From Parapontixanthobacter aurantiacus (GTDB lineage: Bacteria > Pseudomonadota > Alphaproteobacteria > Sphingomonadales > Sphingomonadaceae), in NCBI RefSeq assembly GCF_009827635.1, contig NZ_WTYW01000003.1:1-64000 (forward strand): DNA of 64,000 nucleotides, read 5' to 3'. Under the pieces are notes generated by a model. The model was not told the DNA's origin, ran no database searches, and saw nothing but the letters and a program-made list of their open reading frames with translations. Numbering within the stretch: the first letter of the stretch is position 1; every line of letters begins with the position of its first letter. Positions 26,002 to 34,619 of the stretch are shown piece by piece. The position numbers were made by a program, and so were the translations under genes.

Positions 26002-27087
26002 ATGTTTCGCAGAATTGTTTCTGCCGCAGCAGCGGCGTGCCTTGTCCTGTCTTCGCCGGCTATGGCGCAGAAGCAAATTCCCTCGGACGCCGAAATCCAG
26101 GTGCTGCTCGATGAAGCCGTGAGTTCGGGCCGCACCAAGGGGGTGGCGCTCGGCATTCTACGGCCTGACGGTTCGCGTCGGGTGCTGACCGCGGGTACTG
26201 CAGGCGACAAGATCGGCCCAGTTGCGCCCGAGCATGTCTTCGAGATCGGCTCAATAACCAAGACCTTCACGGGTGTCCTGCTGGCCGAGGCGATTAGGCG
26301 CGGTGAGGTCGCACTCGAGGATCCGGTCGCGAAACACTTGCCGGCCGGCACCCGCGTGCCTACTCGTGGAGGCAAGGAGATAACCCTGCTTGACCTTGCG
26401 ACGCACCGCTCGGGTCTTCCTCGAATGCCGGATGAATGGACCGCACCCGATCCGCAGAACCCCTACGCCTCGTATCAGCCGGAAGACATACTTCAGTTTC
26501 TGGCGACCCATGAACTGGCGCACGATATCGGCACGCAACGCTACTCGAACTACGGCGCTGGCCTTCTCGGCCTGGCCCTAGTGCGCGCCGCTGGCGCCAA
26601 GGACTACAAGACGCTTGTGAAGAAGCGGATCCTACAGCCCTTAAAACTGCGTAACACCTCATTTGAGCGGCCCGAACGCGGCATGTCTGTGGGCCACGCG
26701 AAAAACGGCGAGCCGGTCCCCTATTGGAATGTGGATGGTCTCGCGGGCGCTGGCGGGTTGAACTCGACGGTCGGCGACCTGCTCACTTATCTCGATGCGC
26801 ATATCGGACCTGCGCGAAGCGATCTGGAACGGTCGATGCGCGCGGCGCAGCTGCCTCAACGTGACATCGGTAAAGGCGTTTGGAAGATCGGCATGCTTTG
26901 GCAAATGCGAGAGAGGAACGGTCGCTGGATCGTCTCGCACGGAGGCGGCACCGGCGGATACGGAGCGTTCGTTGCCTTCGATCCTCAATCGGGTGCCGCC
27001 GTCGCCGCGCTGGGAAATACGGACGACTTCGACGGAGATTTCGTCCTAGAGGTCCTCGCTCCCCGCCTCTCTCAAGAGGGCGAATGA
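26002..27087 (+). CDS. Class C beta-lactamase-family serine hydrolase, exported
   Basis: 361 residues with a signal peptide cut after PAMAQ (about residue 23). Catalytic motifs are present: SxxK as SITK (Ser84, Lys87), YSN (Tyr181-Asn183) and HGGG replacing KTG (SHGGGTGGYG). This is typical of esterase/peptidase-like members (DUF/AmpC-fold) rather than true AmpC, and activity as a lactamase is not shown. It starts 60 nt after the permease and may be the last gene of that operon. Confidence 0.88.
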   Translation: MFRRIVSAAAAACLVLSSPAMAQKQIPSDAEIQVLLDEAVSSGRTKGVALGILRPDGSRRVLTAGTAGDKIGPVAPEHVFEIGSITKTFTGVLLAEAIRRGEVALEDPVAKHLPAGTRVPTRGGKEITLLDLATHRSGLPRMPDEWTAPDPQNPYASYQPEDILQFLATHELAHDIGTQRYSNYGAGLLGLALVRAAGAKDYKTLVKKRILQPLKLRNTSFERPERGMSVGHAKNGEPVPYWNVDGLAGAGGLNSTVGDLLTYLDAHIGPARSDLERSMRAAQLPQRDIGKGVWKIGMLWQMRERNGRWIVSHGGGTGGYGAFVAFDPQSGAAVAALGNTDDFDGDFVLEVLAPRLSQEGE

Positions 27088-27475
27088 GCTCAGCGCAAGA
27101 AGTCAGAAGCGGACTGGCCGCTTCTAAGCAGGAATGCGGAAGCCGCGAATGACCGATGTGGGCGCAAAGCTGTCGTTTCGTTGCTTCCGCCCTTAACGAT
27201 GCTAAAAATTTTTAAGCCTTCGATCCCGATACTTGGCGGCTTGCTTCAGCACAAAGCCCTTCCTCGGCGCGCGTTTGCTGGTAATAAGACCGTCCGAGAA
27301 GGTGCTAAATTTAATCACCGCGTCCACTGCGATTACCCTTGATAAGACACTGACCATTATTGTTGTTTGCGCGTGGTAACGGACGGTTAGTACGGGGCTT
27401 CGCTTGCTGACTCAAAAAGTTTAATAACTCATACTTTGCAAAGTTGGGAAATGGTTTGGCTCAGGGGCGATTGCG
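27088..27475. other. Gap between core and defence island
   Basis: No clear gene. On the minus strand a 51-codon frame (27357 to 27202) reads DAVIKFSTFSDGLITSKRAP and ends KYRDRRLKNF. It looks protein-like but lacks a ribosome-binding site and any family match. The composition becomes AT-rich here, marking the edge of the island. Confidence 0.35.
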
Positions 27476-28471
27476 ATGATTCTGAAAGAAGCGAGTGCGG
27501 TTGCAGCTGACATAGCTGAACTCGAACAGCTGCGCGCCTCAGCTTCGCATACCCATCATGCGGCCATTGACAAACGTTTGGTGCGACTGCGCAAGGGAGC
27601 TACGGGCGAGCGAAGTGCAGCGCATTTCCTCAACCGAGAGTTTGGGAATTCCGAAAGCATTGGCTTAGTGCATGATGTGCGGATCGCAGTTGGCGGAGAC
27701 GTTGCGCAAATCGATCACCTCATCATTCACCGCTTTCAGCAAGCGGCATGGTTGCTGGAAACTAAGAGCTATTCAGGGCGGCTTAGCTGCGATGAGCATG
27801 GTGACTGGACAATGTGGTACGGCAAAAAGCCTACCCCGGTAGCGTCACCGGTCAATCAAGCACGCCGACAGGCTATTTTGCTGCGGCAATGGCTTGACGA
27901 AGCAAAGGTGACCACCGTCCGCACCATCACCCCGGTTGTCTTGGTTTCGCCAACTTCAAGCGTGAAAAGGAAGCATTTGGCCAGCGATGCGCATGTCGTG
28001 AAGTCCGATAATTTTGGCGCGTGGTGGCTGCAGCAAGCGGACAAAATTGGCGTCGTTTCAGCACTATCCATGTTCGGACGGCACTTAGCCAATGGAATGT
28101 CTGCGCAAGATTTAACGGAGCTCGGTCAGCGCCTGTCGGACGCGTACGTTCCGGCGGTCCGGGACTGGCGCAAGGAACTCAGCATTCCGGCAAAGGCGAT
28201 AGCGCCCGCCGCCGAGCTTACGCCCTCCCCCGCCCCGATGCCGGCAGCGTTCCCGCACACCATCGATACGGTTCATGGCGCGATTACCATTCGCGAACTG
28301 CCGGATGGGCGACTGGCGCTGCGCAGCGACACGAATGAGGAGCTTATCTCGGTGGTACGCGGAGCGTGCAAAGGCAAAGCACGCTGGAACCCGCGGTTCA
28401 AAAATTGGGTGTTCGATGCTGAATTGTTCGACGATATTCGTGTTGCGATTGCCCGCAAGTTGGACGCTTAA
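27476..28471 (+). CDS. NERD-domain protein
   Basis: 331 residues. Residues 40-165 form a NERD (nuclease-related) domain: GATGERSAAHFLN, QIDHLIIHRFQQAAWLLETK and SYSGRL, with Asp, Glu and Lys placed as in the PD-(D/E)xK-like core. The C-terminal 80 residues (ITIRELPDGRLALRSDTNEE through WNPRFKNWVFDAELFDDIR) are a separate small domain. NERD proteins are often found in defence and mobile regions. AGGGG lies about 9 nt before the ATG. Single gene, no visible operon partner. Confidence 0.8.
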   Translation: MILKEASAVAADIAELEQLRASASHTHHAAIDKRLVRLRKGATGERSAAHFLNREFGNSESIGLVHDVRIAVGGDVAQIDHLIIHRFQQAAWLLETKSYSGRLSCDEHGDWTMWYGKKPTPVASPVNQARRQAILLRQWLDEAKVTTVRTITPVVLVSPTSSVKRKHLASDAHVVKSDNFGAWWLQQADKIGVVSALSMFGRHLANGMSAQDLTELGQRLSDAYVPAVRDWRKELSIPAKAIAPAAELTPSPAPMPAAFPHTIDTVHGAITIRELPDGRLALRSDTNEELISVVRGACKGKARWNPRFKNWVFDAELFDDIRVAIARKLDA

Positions 28472-28538
28472 CCAACCGCCAAGTTACGGCCACGCGTCAA
28501 ATTGCACTTTGGGTAAAACGTACCCACTGGGCGCGCAT

Positions 28539-28799
28539 TCAACTGCTGCTTTCCGCGGCCATTAGGTCCATCAGATTGCGCGCTGCTTCGCGGTCTTCTT
28601 CAAGCTTAAAAGCTGTCTCCAGGTCAGGCGCCTCACCGAGCAGAAAAAGCAGTGACCACAGCGCGAAGCGCCGCCCCCGGTCTTACTCCATTCCAAAATC
28701 GACTCGGATCCTTTCCACTGCCGCTGGCACCGCGTCCGGAGCGATAGCCGCCATGTCGCGCGTACCGAAATAGCGCTGCAGGAGATCATCGAGCGTCAT
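28539..28799 (-). pseudogene. Small hypothetical gene with one in-frame stop codon
   Basis: On the minus strand from the ATG at 28799, the frame reads MTLDDLLQRYFGTRDMAAIA to VDFGME, meets a TAA at codon 39, then continues in the same frame with DRGRRFALWSLLFLLGEAPD, ending at codon 86 (TGA). Both halves look like one small protein of a type I have met in sphingomonads. A single substitution in codon 39 explains the break, so this is a young pseudogene or a readthrough case. Confidence 0.6.
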
Positions 28800-29041
28800 G
28801 ACGACGCAATAGGCTGCACAGGCTGTTCGTTCCAGCAGCGAATGGTTTGGCTTAATGCGTCAAACAACACGCTGCGTAGCTTTCGCTTGCCACGCGCGTC
28901 ATGACATTTTCTCAGTTTTGTACTGAGTGCAATATGGCCATGTAACTTGGGGCAACCAAAGGTCGCGATCGAGGGTGCGGATCAAATAAGCCGAAAAGTG
29001 TGCCGGATTGTGCCGTAGGATATATGAATGCAGTACGCCGG

Positions 29042-30208
29042 TCACCGATTCCCCTTGGCCCGGTTGTGTGTCTTACAAAGCATCTCGCAATTTGAAGGGG
29101 AGGTCGCCCCCCCTTTGCTCCAAGCGGAAACATGGTCGGCTTCCATCTCCTTGAGCGACCATATCTTACTTTTGTTTGCGTCATGGCCTACGGCGCAAAG
29201 AGAGCAATTCGATGTGGTCTTCGTCTGCGCAGCTTTGGTCTGCTCGTTGTAGACCGACCTTTTTGTAGCTTCGTCGAAGACCCGAATGTCCAACAGCTTG
29301 GTATCTTGAGAGCCTCCCAGGATGAACTCAAACACACCGCGCCTGTTCTTGACGAAAGGGTCGGCATAAAGTCTCACGACCTCCGCGGAAACGGCCTTAG
29401 GGTCATAAGATAACTCGTGATAGCTTTCATAAAGCCGCCCCCACTCCACGCCCTGCATCTCCTTTTCAACGTCTGCAAAGACGCTGGAGACCCAATCGAT
29501 CACGCTATCAAAATAGTTCTTAAGTTCGGAGATGTTGTTGTCGGTGCGGTGGGTGCTCATATAGCTGCCGATATCGCCCTTGCTGACCCAATCCAATGCG
29601 CGTTCGAGATAGTCTTGCCGATTAGCGCTCCCCCGAATGTAGGCTGACCATTTCTGTATATTAGCGTTTTGGCTGTTACTGAATTCAGCTTTCGCACGAG
29701 ACACGAAAGGACCGGAATATATCGCATTCAGCAGCTCTTGGGGTTTGAGTGGAACGCCTGCGATATTAATGGTTTCAAACCACTGCTTTATTTCAGTTTC
29801 CGTGCCTTCACAGAAGTAAATCAGCATCTTTGAATTAAGAATCTTCGCCTGTTGATCCTTTGGAAGGCTATTAAAGAGCTTAGGATTGCTGCCATCCATT
29901 ATGGCGAACTTGTTCGTAACGAAACGTCCAATGCTGGTAATCCGCTGTTGCCCGTCAAGTACTTCAAATTCCTCGGCCGATAGTTTATTAAAATAAAGAA
30001 GTCCCAGAGGATAGCCACTGATTAACGACTCGATGACTGCTTGCTCTCGTTTCCCGTTATCCTCAGCATATATGTAGTTGCGCTGATATTCTGGTTGGAT
30101 CGTGAGCTTTCCCGCCAACCCGAACAACCCTTTGCCTTCAAGTTGATTATATACGAAGCCTTCGCAAAGCTGGGCTACTGTCATATCCTTCTCAAGGGTC
30201 GTCTGCAC
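29042..30208 (-). CDS. DUF262-HNH endonuclease (candidate restriction subunit)
   Basis: 388 residues. The N-terminal DUF262 domain (about 35-260) has the ParB/GmrS-like motifs [25 protein letters not shown] (DGQQR at 85-89) and [20 protein letters not shown]. The C-terminal HNH domain (335-388) has a zinc CxxC at 335/338, [12 protein letters not shown] (His359) and [14 protein letters not shown]. Thus a likely NTP-dependent DNA-binding module is joined to a nuclease. GTG start with GGGGGAATTGG upstream. It lies 21 nt behind the EcoRI-type methyltransferase on the same strand, so the two form a probable restriction-modification pair. Confidence 0.86.
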   Translation of the reverse strand: MQTTLEKDMTVAQLCEGFVYNQLEGKGLFGLAGKLTIQPEYQRNYIYAEDNGKREQAVIESLISGYPLGLLYFNKLSAEEFEVLDGQQRITSIGRFVTNKFAIMDGSNPKLFNSLPKDQQAKILNSKMLIYFCEGTETEIKQWFETINIAGVPLKPQELLNAIYSGPFVSRAKAEFSNSQNANIQKWSAYIRGSANRQDYLERALDWVSKGDIGSYMSTHRTDNNISELKNYFDSVIDWVSSVFADVEKEMQGVEWGRLYESYHELSYDPKAVSAEVVRLYADPFVKNRRGVFEFILGGSQDTKLLDIRVFDEATKRSVYNEQTKAAQTKTTSNCSLCAVGHDANKSKIWSLKEMEADHVSAWSKGGATSPSNCEMLCKTHNRAKGNR

Positions 30209-30229
30209 CCCAATTCCCCCATATTATAT

Positions 30230-31423
30230 TTAAGCGCGATTATTTATGGCGCGATGTCTAATAAGGATTCGCTTATAAACCTTTACGTCGTTGATAACAC
30301 CCGACATGTTGAGAGGAATATTACCTGATTTGCCAAACCGTCGGAAATAGGCATCTTTCTGATCTTGTGAGGAATACCAACGTGTCCTGTACGGGTTTTT
30401 GGGGTCGCTCGACTCAAGGGTTCCAAGAATCTCAAATTGTTCTGGATTATATTTGTCGAGAAATGTGATCGGAACGCCCATAACTTCTGGGTAGTCATTG
30501 GGGATAGCATCGGTGTAAGACACTTCTATAGCGTCATAGTTATCGTACTTCTCATATACTGGTTTGCCGTTTATTTTCTTATTGAAACGCAAATTGTCTT
30601 GCATCGACATCAGAGGCAGCTCTTGATGCCGTCGACCGTGGTCCAGATTCGTGTACCAGCGAACCCCCTTCACTCTGATGTATTTGAGACCCTTCTCGTC
30701 CGTTCGGTGTCCTGAAGCATTTAGTGGGTAATGATCCGGCACACGAAATTCACGGTCACCGCTATGGATTGTCACCCCCATCCAAAGTTTGTCAGCTGCG
30801 ATAAGAGGAAAGATTTCTTTGTAAGTTAGCGCTTGCAGGTTGCCGATGACGAGAAACTTCTTGTTGTGCTCTACGAGCAGGGACATGAATTCCCGGAAAA
30901 GAGAAAATGGTGGGTTGGTTACGATGATGTCGGCTTCATGCAAAAGCTCTATGCACTCATCGCTGCGAAAATCACCACCTCCTGATAGCGGCTTATGGGA
31001 ATGCGGGTTACGCTCAAGGAACAGTTTGACATCTTCGATTCCAATAGCGCCATCCCCGTCAAGGTCGGTCACTTCTTCAATCTCAACCGAGATTGCCGCT
31101 GGCTTTCCCCGTTCGCCAGTTCCCTCGGCGTATTCATCAAATGTGATTTGTCCGCCAGCAATCGAGGATCCGTCATAGCTGGTTGTGATCAGCTTGCGTA
31201 GACCTAAACGATTGAAATTCGCAGCGAAGTATTTAAAGAAATTGCTTTCAAAAGGGTCATCGCAGTTACAGTAAACCGTTTTGTCTCGAAAGGTATCAGG
31301 GTCGAACTCAAGATAGGCTTCAACCTCCTTCTGAATGTCTACATACTGAGTATAGAACTCGTCTTTTTTAGCTTCCCGGGCGGCGGTCAAGCCTAGATTC
31401 AAAGAATTGCCGTTTTCCGCCAT
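30230..31423 (-). CDS. EcoRI-type adenine-specific DNA methyltransferase
   Basis: 397 residues. Family marks of EcoRI-like N6-adenine methyltransferases: AREAKKDEFYTQYVDIQKEV near the start, YCNCDDPFESNFFKYFAANF, and motif IV NPPF at 170-173 (DIIVTNPPFSLFREFM). Further on it has FLVIGNLQALTYKEIFPLI and GVRWYTNLDH. It should methylate adenine in a specific site and protect host DNA. There is no EcoRI-type nuclease; instead the DUF262-HNH gene follows after 21 nt. AT-rich composition compared with the core suggests horizontal origin. Confidence 0.92.
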   Translation of the reverse strand: MAENGNSLNLGLTAAREAKKDEFYTQYVDIQKEVEAYLEFDPDTFRDKTVYCNCDDPFESNFFKYFAANFNRLGLRKLITTSYDGSSIAGGQITFDEYAEGTGERGKPAAISVEIEEVTDLDGDGAIGIEDVKLFLERNPHSHKPLSGGGDFRSDECIELLHEADIIVTNPPFSLFREFMSLLVEHNKKFLVIGNLQALTYKEIFPLIAADKLWMGVTIHSGDREFRVPDHYPLNASGHRTDEKGLKYIRVKGVRWYTNLDHGRRHQELPLMSMQDNLRFNKKINGKPVYEKYDNYDAIEVSYTDAIPNDYPEVMGVPITFLDKYNPEQFEILGTLESSDPKNPYRTRWYSSQDQKDAYFRRFGKSGNIPLNMSGVINDVKVYKRILIRHRAINNRA

Positions 31424-31836
31424 GACTATTCCGTAATATTGTTGGTAGAACTAATATACTTGATAATTCGTCTTATTAAGTGCAGCTTGGCTATTGAGAG
31501 GTCTGAGTTGGAAAGTCAGCGACTTAACAATTCAAAGATTTTCTTACCGACTGTCCCATGGCCTGTTTAGGATATGCTGGACGCTCAAATCTGATAAAAT
31601 GAAAACTCCTCACGCTGAGGGGATGGCGCGACTGGATGTCTAGATCGAAGAGGCTAGCAGGCCGTGGCGCTATTTCAATTCGCTTTCTGACCTTATCCGC
31701 TTGGCATTGTTTGCTTATCTATGCGACGCACTGGCCTAAGTGGATCCTCCACAAGAATCTGTGGTTCTTGCTTTTGATTGACCGGTGCGCGGTTTAGGCC
31801 TCGTCGACGAATGATGTCCCTCAGAGAGGTTAGGAA
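31424..31836. promoter_or_regulatory. Divergent intergenic region between the two restriction-type operons
   Basis: A 413-bp AT-rich gap from which the methyltransferase operon is read leftward and the GmrSD-like operon rightward. It must hold both promoters, but I cannot point to clear -35/-10 boxes. No gene is seen. Confidence 0.4.
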
Positions 31837-33642
31837 ATGAAAGAGCCGCGAAAGTCGACTGTTGGTGAACTCTTCTCCGGGGACGTGGAATATTTCGTTC
31901 CACGCTATCAACGTACGTTTGATTGGAAGGGCGAGTCTGAGGTCAGCGACCTCATTCAGGACCTAATCGCCGCTACAGAATCCAAATCGAACGATAACCT
32001 CTATCTCGGGCCAGTAATTTTTGACGTCTCGGAGGAGAAAGCGTCCACGAAAATCGAGATTATCGACGGTCAGCAACGGATCACCACGCTTCTGATTTTA
32101 CTTATGGCTATGCGCGACTTTGCGCGCATTGATCTCAGCGATGAGAGCGTCGCACAGTCGCTTCAAAAGCATATCTCAAACTCTGACGCGCTATCTATGG
32201 GTACAAGCCATCGGCTCACACCATCGCCAGTTATCGGAAGAATCTTCCCGCTGATGAGCGACTATTCGTGGGACGGTAAATTTCCCGCGTTCGTGCTAGA
32301 AGCCGGTAAGCGAGTAGGCATTAAGAGAGAGGTGAATAGAGTAAAGTCGATCTATCAATTCTGCCGCTCACAAATCGAAGACATAGCTAAAGCCGACCCC
32401 CTGCGTTTCAAAAATTTGGCCCGCCACCTAAGAGATAAGACGTTTGTTATCAAAATCGAGATCGAGGATAGGGCGGAAGCGTTCGAAGTATTTGAGAGGA
32501 CAAACGCTCGTGGGAAAGGATTGGAGGTCGCGGACCTTCTCAAAAATTATATTTTCTCAAAAGAAGACGACATTCTCGCGGATGATCTGGACCAGCTATG
32601 GGATGATATAACTCAGTCATTTGGTGGGTCTCAGCTTAAGGCCCTGAAGCAGTTCTGGGTTGCTCGAGCTGGTAAGGTTAATGCGAGAGAACTCTATCGG
32701 AATTTGCGAGTGTACGCCGAGAAGAAGGGGGTGAATGACTTTCTTCAAGAATTGAAAGACTTCGCCGACTTCTATCAGGCATTTCATTCCGATGATCCAG
32801 ACGTTATGCGGTCCTGGTTGCTTTCAATTGGCTTTCCCAAGGAGAATATGCTCCTCGAAGAGTTTCGTCGTTCGGTTGGCGTCCTGAAGCTCTTCAACAT
32901 TACTCAGCCTCTGCCATTGATCTATAGCACGTGCCGTTCTTTCAGGCTTGCCCATGGTGATAAGAAGGAAGCCAAGCGTGTCCTGACGCTCTTGAGAAGT
33001 CTCGAGTACTTCCACTTTGTGAACAACAAGGTTGGAGGCCGGATCGGGAACGAATCTGAAAACGCCTATGCCCAGTTCGGCGAGAGAATTTATCGAGAGG
33101 AAAAGTTGGAAAGTCTCTCGGAAGTTGCCGAATGGTTCAAAGCTAACATGCTTAATCGAGAGGAGTTCGCTGCGAGCTTTGCTAGCCTCTCCTACGAAAA
33201 TAAGCCGGACAGGAACGTTATTCGATACGTATTCGACCGTCTCGCTAACGAGGGAGTGAAAGACGGTCAATCGCTAGACCTACTCGATCTGAAGTCGGCC
33301 CAACATGGCGTAAGATCTAGTTTCGACATTGAGCATCTGGCTGCGCAATCCTTGATCGCCGAGGGACAGGATACCGAAATCTACCATTCGATTGGCAACC
33401 TCATTGTCATACCAAAGCAGATCAATGGTATACTGAGCAACAAATCGTTTTCCGAAAAAATGGCAGTCCTGTCAGAGCCGCATAAGTACCCAAACAATAT
33501 AAAACATGTCCCAAGCTATCTGCAGGCGTTTGTCGCCGAATTTGGTCAAAGCGATTGGGACCAATCTGACATTAAGGCCCGTACTGACAGCCTCGCAAAG
33601 GCATCTTATGAAGTGGCATCCACTAAGGCGCGCTATGCCTAA
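31837..33642 (+). CDS. GmrSD-type DUF262-DUF1524 endonuclease
   Basis: 601 residues in a single polypeptide. The N-terminal DUF262 domain has FVPRYQRTFDW, YLGPVIFDV, IIDGQQRITTL (DGQQR at 77-81) and FERTNARGKGLEVADLLKNY. The C-terminal DUF1524 His-Me/HNH-type domain has FDIEHLAAQS and SIGNLIVIPKQINGILSNKS, with the expected His and Asn residues. The usual EHxxPQ proline is replaced by Ala. Family members (GmrSD, BrxU) cut modified phage DNA in an NTP-dependent way. AGGTTAGGAA precedes the ATG. A small gene follows after 14 nt. Confidence 0.87.
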   Translation: MKEPRKSTVGELFSGDVEYFVPRYQRTFDWKGESEVSDLIQDLIAATESKSNDNLYLGPVIFDVSEEKASTKIEIIDGQQRITTLLILLMAMRDFARIDLSDESVAQSLQKHISNSDALSMGTSHRLTPSPVIGRIFPLMSDYSWDGKFPAFVLEAGKRVGIKREVNRVKSIYQFCRSQIEDIAKADPLRFKNLARHLRDKTFVIKIEIEDRAEAFEVFERTNARGKGLEVADLLKNYIFSKEDDILADDLDQLWDDITQSFGGSQLKALKQFWVARAGKVNARELYRNLRVYAEKKGVNDFLQELKDFADFYQAFHSDDPDVMRSWLLSIGFPKENMLLEEFRRSVGVLKLFNITQPLPLIYSTCRSFRLAHGDKKEAKRVLTLLRSLEYFHFVNNKVGGRIGNESENAYAQFGERIYREEKLESLSEVAEWFKANMLNREEFAASFASLSYENKPDRNVIRYVFDRLANEGVKDGQSLDLLDLKSAQHGVRSSFDIEHLAAQSLIAEGQDTEIYHSIGNLIVIPKQINGILSNKSFSEKMAVLSEPHKYPNNIKHVPSYLQAFVAEFGQSDWDQSDIKARTDSLAKASYEVASTKARYA

Positions 33643-33656
33643 TCGAGAAGGCGTGA

Positions 33657-33956
33657 ATGACAGAGAAGCGTGTTGAGTTAATCCGGAGGGCAGACGAAAG
33701 CGGCACGCTTGTCATCGACGCTACGCTGAAAACTGACGGCTCGCTCGAAGTGTTTTTTCACGACATTGGTGACGCTGCGGAAGAGGCTTTCGGTGACCGT
33801 GACTATGAGCACTGGGTTACAGTATCGTCTGAGTATGTTGACGCTTTGGCACTAGCCCTAGTCAAGCATTCCTGGTCGTGCAGCATTCACGCGGTCAGCG
33901 AGCTGAAAGAGCTATGCCAAGCGAACGGCATCAATGCCGAAGAACACTCGTTTTGA
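33657..33956 (+). CDS. Small partner of the GmrSD-type gene
   Basis: 99 residues, acidic, soluble: ELIRRADESGTLVIDATLKT, FHDIGDAAEEAF and YEHWVTVSSEYVDALALALV. Starts 14 nt after the GmrSD-type stop, so it is cotranscribed. It resembles small proteins I have seen near mobile genes but I cannot name a family. Possible accessory or control factor, by position only. Confidence 0.7.
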   Translation: MTEKRVELIRRADESGTLVIDATLKTDGSLEVFFHDIGDAAEEAFGDRDYEHWVTVSSEYVDALALALVKHSWSCSIHAVSELKELCQANGINAEEHSF

Positions 33957-34058
33957 GTGGCCTTCTGGGGTTGCGTCAATCATGGCAGTTTGTGACTTTT
34001 GCAACAACACAAAATGAGCGTTACGTTAGCCTTTCGACATAACAAGAGATCCTGACAT

Positions 34059-34382
34059 ATGAGCGATCAACAAAAACCGCATGAACAAGCTCGCTTCTGG
34101 GGCCAAGATCCACGCTTCGCCGTAATCGGTGACGACCACTACCCCGTCCTATTGATGGAGTACCTCACCGGCGAAAACTACAGTGAGGACTTCACCGAGT
34201 TCGATGGATATCGAGAGCAGTTCTTCGCGTTGGCCGAGCGTCGAGGGATAGCCTTGCTCGTAGAAGAAACGGGAGAAGAATGGCAGATGAAAAGCTTCCG
34301 GAAATTATCGGATGTCGAAATGCCTTCGAAGATGTTCAGATGCAAAGTTGGCCTTGAATGCACCTCACTTGAGACGGACTAG
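34059..34382 (+). CDS. Hypothetical protein (107 aa)
   Basis: 107 residues, soluble, acidic and aromatic: QARFWGQDPRFAVIGDDHYP, LLMEYLTGENYSEDFTEFDG. The last third (EMPSKMFRCKVGLECTS) is more basic. ATG at 34059, 102 bp after the small partner gene, so perhaps the same transcript. No family recognised. It sits between the GmrSD unit and the large helical protein. Confidence 0.6.
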   Translation: MSDQQKPHEQARFWGQDPRFAVIGDDHYPVLLMEYLTGENYSEDFTEFDGYREQFFALAERRGIALLVEETGEEWQMKSFRKLSDVEMPSKMFRCKVGLECTSLETD

Positions 34383-34619
34383 ATTGCTTCTAAATTAGCG
34401 AGTTTTGACTTAGCGCGGACCGCTAGATTTCGTTTGACCGTTCCATCCTAGCGGAGTGTGGCGGTTACGCCGCCCCGGCTCTCAGCGCTGCGATATACGA
34501 TCAGCTTCTTAGAGTAGCAGGGTGGAATTGGCAGCTTTGCGCCCCTAAACGGATATTCCGTCAGACGCCCATCCTTCCCAAGAACGGAAATTCCTATTTC
34601 GACTTAGAAACACAGTTTG

